From Plenodomus lindquistii (taxonomy: Eukaryota; Ascomycota; Dothideomycetes; Pleosporales; Leptosphaeriaceae): 64,000 nucleotides of DNA. Each line of letters starts with the position of its first letter. Positions within the stretch are counted from its first letter, which is position 1. Shown here one piece after another: positions 57,726 through 64,000 of the stretch. Where the stretch lies: NCBI GenBank assembly GCA_025504975.1, contig JANUWI010000016.1, positions 620,001 to 684,000 on the forward strand, read 5' to 3'. Both the position numbers and the translations under genes were made by a program. Under the pieces are notes generated by a model. The model worked only from the letters and a program-made list of their open reading frames with translations, was not told the DNA's origin and searched no databases.

Positions 57726-58408
57726 CTATCGCAGCTCGATCCTCTCCTCTTCCCACGCCTCACGCTCCTCATCCCCAATCTTCCCGCAAGGAAACGCGCA
57801 GTCCATAATTCGTTCCTGCACAAAACCACACGTTAGCACAGCACAGCACATACTCATTACCACTGCTTGGATCAAACGGAAGCAAGCACACTTACTCGAC
57901 TCTGCATTTCACCACCCTCACTCCATTTCCCAGCCGAGCACCACGCCTCCCCTTCTCCACCCTCAACACTCTCACTCCCCCATACCAACCCGCCACTCTC
58001 AAACACCAGTGACCCCCACTGCTCCCCCCCACGAATCGTCAACTCGCTCTCATCCAACAACCCCGCAATAGTAAAAACCCTCGTATTGCTGACTCTTGCG
58101 TATGAATTGAACGCTTCGCGCGGACGCAGCAGTGCGAGGTCGATGGTAAGTGCGTTGGTGTGGTCGGTAAGGGTGTCTATGCGGATGTAGGTTGAGTCTG
58201 GGGTGGAGGGGTGGGTGCGTTGGTAGAGTATGAATGTGCATTTGTCGTCCAGTGTGGGGCTTGGTGATGGAATGGGAATTTGGGGAGGTGCTAGAGCGCG
58301 TGGGTGGGAGGGGAGGCGGGGCTGTGGTGGCAGGAGCGCTGATGTTGATAGTGCGAGGATTGTGGAGAGGGATAGCAGGGCGAGCATGCTGTGTAGAAAT
58401 GTCATCAT
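57726..58408 (-). CDS. Small secreted protein, unknown function
   Basis: Two exons, 57893-58408 and 57726-57815, with a 77-nt intron (GTAAGT...GTGCAG, branch GCTAAC), encode 201 residues. A strong signal peptide covers residues 1-24 (MLALLSLSTILALSTSA). A Pro-rich linker follows, then a beta-rich region (CTFILYQRTHPS, IRIDTLTDHTNALTIDL, RVFTIAGLLDESELTI). The mature part has four cysteines, two of them in the last exon (MDCAFPCG), so removing the intron matters for disulfide pairing. There is no membrane segment after the signal peptide. The size, signal peptide and cysteines fit an effector-like or wall-associated protein, but no family was recognised. A downstream ATG at residue 2 is equally good as start. 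Confidence 0.8.
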
Positions 58409-59284
58409 GTGTGAGACCTGCTCGCAGTGCCGAAAGAAGGTTTGAAGAATCGAAGTGACGGCTCGATGAAAGTAGATGATGATGGAGGGTAGAAGTGGAA
58501 GATATGCAAGGTACTCGATTCAATCTCCCTTGAGCAGGCGCGCAGGTAGATAAATGTATCTGCCCCTTGCCCTTCTTCCCTCCTCAGCACACTACTGTAG
58601 TCTCAAACCCACGCCGCATGTTGGCATGCCTATTTTCCGCACCGAAAAGAACCCATCACTTTGGTTGCGGGCGTTTGCGCATGCGGGGCTGCGGCGCGAA
58701 CCAGGCTCGGGTAAAGAGTGAGCAGGGTGTTCGGCGCCAAAGATCAGCCTCGTGCAATCAGAACGCGTGGGTCCCCGTTGGAAGTCTTGAGATACTCCAC
58801 TGTGCGACTGTGCGCGATTGCGTTGAAGTAATTTTAATTTCTATCTGAAGGAGGCGCGGTGCTGTGGATATGTTAGGTAGTGGGACGGTGTGGCACGGTG
58901 GGCTTGGTGGTTGGAGAGTGGCTGTGATTGGCTGGAGGCCTGAAGGAATGGAGAAGATCAGCCTTGCGCATTCGGGGCGGGCGTGTGCACGGTGTGCGCA
59001 TTTATGCGTGCAGTATCTACAGTTTGGTGGGAGATTGTGAGTCGTGGGAGATTTTCCACTTTAAAAAGTCGCATATCATAAACGAAGTTCGGGAGATATA
59101 GGTGAAAGGGTGACGTAAATTCAAAATTTGACTTGTATTGACTACAATCATATTATTCGTCAGAGAGAATGACATTCTTGATTCGTCATTGTCGCCATCG
59201 CCAGAAGGACAACATTGGCTGCAAGAAGCGCCAGAGAGCCGCCTACTGTGGCATCTGCTAAGCCAACACCCGTCCCATATTCAA
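58409..59284. other. Intergenic
   Basis: These 876 nt lie between the secreted-protein gene start and the 3' end of DCP2. The last 300 nt are A+T-richer. Nothing was recognised. Confidence 0.35.
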
Positions 59285-62200
59285 TCAACCTCGCCGTGCA
59301 ACATTCTCCAGGAACCCAAGCAAAAAGGTCTTATCCACAGGACTCTTACCACTATCCTTCAGTCCCTCGGTATTCGACACTGCCTTCAAGCCCCCAATGC
59401 TGACCCCCCCGCCACCTGTACCATTGCTCCCGAGCCCAGGTAGCTGCACACCCTCCTCTCCACCCTCAATGCTCGAGATCCTGCTCCGCTCTCCCAGCGC
59501 ATTCGGACTCGCTCCACTCATACCATCCCCACGCACTGGACTAACAGGACTGACAAGCCCCGACATCTCCTTACTTGGCAGTGGCGGAAACCCAGCTGCG
59601 GGGCTACGACTCTGTTGAAGCGGCAGTGGAACTGTTCCTGCCAGGCTCGCAGTTGGAGGTTGTGGGGAGGGTTTGCCGAAGAGAGCGAGTAGATTAGATT
59701 TTTCCGCTGATGTGGACTCGCGGCGTTCATTCTGCGGTGGCTGCGGCGCTGGAGAGAGACCAGAACGGAGAGGCTGAGTGGGTAGAGGTTGGGGAGATGG
59801 TGAGGCGCGTTGGAATATGCTGAGAAGATCTTGTTTGTGATTCGAGGGTGGGGCGGGGGAGAGGCGCGAGGTAATGGGTGCGGGCTGCGCGGATGGAGGA
59901 TTGGGAGACGTGCCTTTGAACATGTCGAGAAGACCTTGAGTGTGACCTGCGGGTGGAGCAGGGGAGCGGCTTGGTTGTGCGGCAGGGACGGACTGGGCGG
60001 GTGCGGGTTGTGGCGATGGGCCTTTGAGCATGTCAAGTAAGCCTTGCTGGTGCGCTGTCTGCTCAGGCGCAGGTGCGAGGCTGGCATTTGCTACCCGAGG
60101 TTGTTGCTGCTCCTGCTGGGGTCTCTTTAGGATCTGAGGCTTGAAGGCTGCCTGCGGGGCGACAGGAGCTTTCGCAACCTTCTGCGATGCGGCCTTTTGT
60201 GGTACAACGGTACCATCTGAAGACGCTCGCGAAGCATTGCTAGCAGAACCACGCTTGAGGATCTGCTGCGGCATGAAAGGCATCTGTGGGGATGGTCCCC
60301 TCGAACTGCTACTGACTGGATGCGAGTGCTTCTTCATCGTCTCAAAATCAGGGACATTAACCGGCCCACTGACGGTTGCCTGTGTCACACTCTTCTTTGA
60401 CGGCGCAACACTGAACGCATTGAGCAAGTCCGTGTCAGGGACCTTGGGTGCGGTGACCACCGGTTGCGCAGCCATATAGCCTGGAGTCTTTGGATGGGCA
60501 GATAGCTCAGCCGGCTCTGGACTTGCCACGGGAGTTGCGCCTCGGAACAAAGTCAAAAGTGAGTCTTGATGCAGGGAGCGCGGTGTTGGTTGTTCGGGTT
60601 GGAAGTTTACGCTGACAGCTGGGGATTGGAATTGAGGTGGACTGGGAGCATAGAATCCCTGTGGAGATGCCAGATCGTGTGAACGATGCTGTGGCAAAGG
60701 GTGCTGTATCCTCGGCGTGTTGTGTGCACTCTGTTGGCCCTGGTATGTTGGCACAGGCGGCTGTTGTGGCGTGGGTCGTGGGTCGTTGTTTCTGAAGCTG
60801 TTGAGCAGCCCAAGCGCATGCGAGTTGAGGTTCGGCGCGGGTAGACTTGATGCAGACGGTATCTCTGGTCGTCCACGATCCCCAGAAAATTGCAGCCCAC
60901 TCGTCTGTTCAATCATCTGTGGGTTCCGTTCATTAAAAGCCTGCTGCATGTTGGAGGGCTGCGGTGGTTGCATGTAGTGATTTACGTTGGGCGGAGGCAT
61001 GCCATTGAACTGCGGAGGCCCTCGATAGGGCATGTGCTGATGATTTTGGGGCTGATGTTGATGATAGGGGAATGGCGGTGGTGGCCCCATGGTACCCATA
61101 GTGGGCGGGCGCGGCTGGTGCTGCCCATGAGGGCTCGAAGGCTGCATGGGAGATGGAATAACTTGATCGAAAGGTGTCCGCGGCGGAGGCATCTGAGAAC
61201 TCTGCTGGCTGTTTCCTTGACTGAACAAGGCAAGAAGCGGGTTGTTTTGCTGATGTTGAGTTGGCGTAGAAGTGCTGGGTGCTTCGACAGGAGACGCCTG
61301 CGCACCCATGCCTACACTGAGCAATCTCTTTAGCTCTGCTGCAGGATCTGCGGTTTGTGGTGGGGGTGGTTGCTGCTGCTGCTGCTGATACTGTGGCTGA
61401 TTCGAGACTTCTGGCAAACTGTCGCCCGGGCGCTCTCGTCCTAATTGGGCTACAAGACTTGCCAGATTGTCAACGGGTGGCATACCAGTGACTGGAACCG
61501 CCTCGTTGGCTGTGGCCTCATACACATCGGGCTGTACATCTTCATCGTCGGTCATGGCAACCGGCGGGGCTGCAACGTGGGCGTTGTGTGCGCTGTTCCT
61601 CGATCGATGCTTGTCGAGCTTGTGTTGCTGCTTTATCCACGCTCTGAGCGGGCCAAGGAAGGGCGCAACCATGTAGAAGCTGCTCTCTTTGATCAAGTCC
61701 TGGCCTTGACCGTGCTGCTGCGCCTGGTTCTTCCGACGCAGTGTGGGGAGATCCGTCAGCTTGTACCAGTCGATCTTTGAGATTTCCTTCCTGGTGCGGG
61801 GCTCGAAGTACGTGTCCATTGGCACGCCGCGAAAGACGTAGAGCATCATGCTCTGTTCGCGCATTGTGACTGTGATGCTCTTCATGTGCTCGTCGGGCTC
61901 GACCAGGTCGGCCTCGTGCAGGTCATAGCCCGTCTCTTCCCAGACTTCTCTGACGGCGCAGTCGAGGTCCGACTCCTCCTTGTTGATCTTGCCGCGGGGG
62001 AAGCTCCACTTTGCGCCCTTCTTCCAGCCCTTGACGAGGACTGCGTGGGTCATGTCCTGGTTGAGCATGATGGCGCCGCGGACGGGGACGCGCGTCTTGT
62101 AGGCGAGGAACTGCTCGTAGGCTTGCTGGTGCAGGGCCTCGGAGTAGGCCGAGAACAGCGGGCAGTGCTGGAACATGAGCTGGGAGAACTTGCGCAGGTG

Positions 62201-62380
62201 CATCGAGGGCAGGTTGTTGGGGTCGAGGGGGCGGATGAAGTCTTCGTAGAACCATTGCGCCTCTTCTATCTGGAAACAAATGCGCTCCACCGACTGCAGC
62301 TCTTCGTTGGGCAGGTTGACGATGAAGCGCACGCACAGGTCGTCGAGCCAGTCAACGAGCGTCATTTTTGTGTTTGCCAT
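59285..62380 (-). CDS. DCP2: mRNA-decapping enzyme subunit DCP2
   Basis: A single exon of 1031 residues. Residues about 1-95 form the Box A regulatory domain that binds Dcp1 (WLDDLCVRFIVNLPNEELQS). The Nudix domain follows (about 98-225), with the complete Nudix box in GKINKEESDLDCAVREVWEE plus TGYD, holding the catalytic glutamates, and Box B (EISKIDWYKLTDLPT). The enzyme removes the m7G cap and starts 5'-3' mRNA decay in P-bodies. The remaining ~800 residues are Pro/Gln-rich and disordered. They carry a series of short Leu-rich motifs such as NPLLALFSQ, QGLLDMLKG, QGLLDMFKG, QDLLSIFQR and LLALFGKP. These match helical leucine-rich motifs that bind Edc3-type partners. Yeast Dcp2 is 970 residues, so length is typical. 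Confidence 0.95.
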   Translation of the reverse strand: MANTKMTLVDWLDDLCVRFIVNLPNEELQSVERICFQIEEAQWFYEDFIRPLDPNNLPSMHLRKFSQLMFQHCPLFSAYSEALHQQAYEQFLAYKTRVPVRGAIMLNQDMTHAVLVKGWKKGAKWSFPRGKINKEESDLDCAVREVWEETGYDLHEADLVEPDEHMKSITVTMREQSMMLYVFRGVPMDTYFEPRTRKEISKIDWYKLTDLPTLRRKNQAQQHGQGQDLIKESSFYMVAPFLGPLRAWIKQQHKLDKHRSRNSAHNAHVAAPPVAMTDDEDVQPDVYEATANEAVPVTGMPPVDNLASLVAQLGRERPGDSLPEVSNQPQYQQQQQQPPPPQTADPAAELKRLLSVGMGAQASPVEAPSTSTPTQHQQNNPLLALFSQGNSQQSSQMPPPRTPFDQVIPSPMQPSSPHGQHQPRPPTMGTMGPPPPFPYHQHQPQNHQHMPYRGPPQFNGMPPPNVNHYMQPPQPSNMQQAFNERNPQMIEQTSGLQFSGDRGRPEIPSASSLPAPNLNSHALGLLNSFRNNDPRPTPQQPPVPTYQGQQSAHNTPRIQHPLPQHRSHDLASPQGFYAPSPPQFQSPAVSVNFQPEQPTPRSLHQDSLLTLFRGATPVASPEPAELSAHPKTPGYMAAQPVVTAPKVPDTDLLNAFSVAPSKKSVTQATVSGPVNVPDFETMKKHSHPVSSSSRGPSPQMPFMPQQILKRGSASNASRASSDGTVVPQKAASQKVAKAPVAPQAAFKPQILKRPQQEQQQPRVANASLAPAPEQTAHQQGLLDMLKGPSPQPAPAQSVPAAQPSRSPAPPAGHTQGLLDMFKGTSPNPPSAQPAPITSRLSPAPPSNHKQDLLSIFQRASPSPQPLPTQPLRSGLSPAPQPPQNERRESTSAEKSNLLALFGKPSPQPPTASLAGTVPLPLQQSRSPAAGFPPLPSKEMSGLVSPVSPVRGDGMSGASPNALGERSRISSIEGGEEGVQLPGLGSNGTGGGGVSIGGLKAVSNTEGLKDSGKSPVDKTFLLGFLENVARRG

Positions 62381-63302
62381 GGTGTGTGTGGAGGCGGAAG
62401 GTGTAGAGCTGGCCCGTGTCGAGCATGCCGTGGGCGGCGGGTGGTGGTGGTGGTGGTGGTGGTGGTGGTGGTGGTGGTGATGTTGGCGGTGATGTTGTTG
62501 GTGGTGGTGGTGGTGTGGATAGCAAGTAAGAGAAGTGGGGAGCTGGGTAGAGCTGGCAGTGGCAGTGGTCGCGCGCGTCGGGTGCTGGTGCTAGGTAGCA
62601 ATGGAGCGCTCTAGGTAAAATATTGCTGTGCACAGCCCTGCGCAAGAGAACGTCGAAGAAGATGGACGTGGGCACGTGTTGGTTGGGGTCTACTCTAGAG
62701 TATGCAGTAATCTGCGTACTCTCCTCTACTTTACTCCATGTGGGCACTGGCGACTTCTGGCTCCATTGTGGCGGCATGAGGCTGTGCTGGCCAGAACACC
62801 AGCGTCATTTTTGCGGAGAGGCGTCCGTGCCGACTGGCTTCAGGCGCGTCAGAGCAACCAGGGCAGGCCAAGGCAGGGCAGGCCATCATGTCCATTCTAC
62901 TCTAGCCAGCGATTCACCGCCAGCCAGGTGATGCAATAAAGACACGCCCCGACGGCCCTCCACACTTTTCGCTTCTCCACCCTTCACCTCCTTTGCGCTG
63001 TCAAGTCCAGCTTTGTTTGCGCGGCCATTGCACTCGTCGTCTATACATAGAGAGCGACGCGCCCGTTTCAGAATTTCCCACCACAAGAGCCGCCCACCAA
63101 CCACACCATCCGCCCGCCTTTGAGACAGCCGCGACATCGCATTGTGCGCCAAAGACGTGTTTGACCCGTGGGCCATATAATAGCTGCTTGCACCACTGTT
63201 GAGAATCGCAACCATCACGACAACCCAGTTTCCCCTGTATCTTGCTGCATATTTCACCACACACATCACCACACACACCACACACACCACAACACCGCAA
63301 CC
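62381..63302. promoter_or_regulatory. Divergent promoter region, DCP2 / DUF4112 gene
   Basis: These 922 nt lie between divergent starts. It has a GGT microsatellite at 62440-62479, the perfect 12-nt palindrome TACTCTAGAGTA at 62691-62702 and one more TACTCTA at 62898. The right end is rich in CACA repeats before the plus-strand gene. Confidence 0.45.
62440..62479. repeat. (GGT)n microsatellite
   Basis: About 13 GGT copies lie 60 nt upstream of the DCP2 start codon, inside its likely 5' UTR or promoter. It creates spurious poly-Thr/Pro frames on the minus strand. Confidence 0.9.
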
Positions 63303-64000
63303 ATGACGGGCCTCATCGCAAAATACGCCATGAAGAAGGTGCTGGGCAAGGAAATGGAAAAGTACAAGAGCAAGGATGCTGCAGGTCCCTATGTAAGGCT
63401 TAAGCCGCGCTGAACCTGCTCTCTTTGTTCCGAGCTAATCCAATGACGTCTAGGACCCCTACTACGAGGAAATCCCCCATCCCACAAAACCCAACAAGAC
63501 CAAGAAGGTCAAGAAGCAAATCGCCGCCTACATCCCACCACATGATGCCGACGTCCTAGCCAAAGCCCGCAAGACCGCCTACAGACTCGATTATGCCCTG
63601 TTTACTTTTGCTGGCATCCGTTTCGGCTGGTCGTCCATTATAGGCCTAGTGCCTGCCATTGGTGATGTCGCCGATTCCGCCTTGTCCCTGAACTTGATCA
63701 GAGGCATGAGGAAGGTCGAGTGCGGTCTGCCATCAAGTGTCCTCATCATGATGCTTGTCAATCTGATGATTGATTTCCTCGTCGGATTGGTCCCATTCAT
63801 AGGAGACATTGCAGATGCCGCCGTCAAGTGCAATGGCAAGAACGTCCGTCTCCTCGAAGAACACCTCGACAAAGTCTACAAGCCCGATGATTTGAAGGCC
63901 AAGGATTCCCAGCTGCCCAGGGATCGTCGACCTCGCCCTGCCTCTGTCTATGTCGACTTTGATGATGAGGCAGGCGCCCGCCGCAACGACTTTGCAGAAG
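63303..64000 (+). CDS. DUF4112 protein (3' partial)
   Basis: Exon 1 is 63303-63392, then a 61-nt intron (GTAAGG...GTCTAG), and exon 2 runs from 63454 off the right edge. About 212 residues are visible. The N-terminus is basic (MTGLIAKYAMKKVLGKEMEK). The DUF4112 region contains RFGWSSIIGLVPAIGDVAD and FLVGLVPFIGDIADAAVKCN, two related hydrophobic hairpins with a shared G(L/I)VPxIGDxAD pattern, followed by a charged, probably cytosolic tail. DUF4112 proteins are membrane-associated and of unknown function in fungi and bacteria. The true C-terminus is outside the window. Confidence 0.85.

Noticed and set aside
61886..62614. A 242-codon plus-strand open frame
   Set aside because: It is antisense to the Box A/Nudix region of DCP2. 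The composition (Val/Arg/Gly, ending in a poly-Val run) comes from the opposite strand and the GGT repeat.

Overview
The window is nuclear DNA from a filamentous ascomycete, most likely a Dothideomycete (Pleosporales-like). Genes are dense, lie on both strands, and carry short GT-AG introns (about 41-94 nt) with CTRAY-type branch points. Their products are standard fungal housekeeping proteins, a HET-domain protein is present, and prokaryotic features are absent. The order-level placement is inference from gene style; no marker was searched. I rebuilt exon structures by hand from reading frames and splice signals, so multi-exon coordinates are models.

Layout. 0-12 kb: the tail of an unknown gene; a SEC2-domain exchange factor (-); a TRM3/TARBP1-type tRNA 2'-O-methyltransferase (-); a short kinesin-3 (+); VPS16 (+). 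12-20.6 kb: a PMC1-type Ca2+-ATPase (+), the TRAPP subunit TRS31 (+), a 5'-truncated BBE-type oxidoreductase remnant (-), and an ER protein disulfide isomerase (+). 20.9-24.3 kb: a tiny three-exon HSBP1-like gene (-) divergent from the ribosome-biogenesis gene EBP2 (+), then an unrecognised conserved-looking protein (+). 25-29.3 kb: two divergent, unrecognised coiled-coil genes. 29.9-33.9 kb: a WDR44-like WD40 protein (-) and a small membrane protein (-). 34.7-37 kb: a decayed glutaminase A-like gene (-) with three in-frame stops, a frameshift and a damaged splice acceptor. 38.7-44 kb: a Ser/Thr kinase (-) divergent from the seven-exon VAC8 (+). 44.5-48.9 kb: the RNA polymerase III subunit RPC53/RPC4 (+) and the ribonucleotide reductase small subunit RNR2 (+), whose two introns hold four ACGCGT boxes. 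50.4-54.2 kb: a single-pass membrane protein (-) and a Q/G/Y-rich glycine-zipper protein (+). 55.4-58.4 kb: a HET-domain protein (+) and a small secreted protein (-). 59.3-64 kb: the decapping enzyme DCP2 (-) and a DUF4112 protein (+) that runs off the right edge.

How the genes relate. They do not form a pathway cluster. Several are thematically linked by ordinary cell biology: SEC2, TRS31, VPS16 and VAC8 act in secretory and vacuolar traffic; PMC1 acts at the vacuole; TRM3, EBP2, RPC53 and DCP2 act in RNA metabolism. I see no secondary-metabolite cluster, intact transposon, tRNA, rRNA or CRISPR array, and no clear novel multi-gene system. The most interesting signals are the decayed glutaminase gene, the intronic MCB boxes of RNR2, the divergent coiled-coil pair, and the HSBP1-like microgene.
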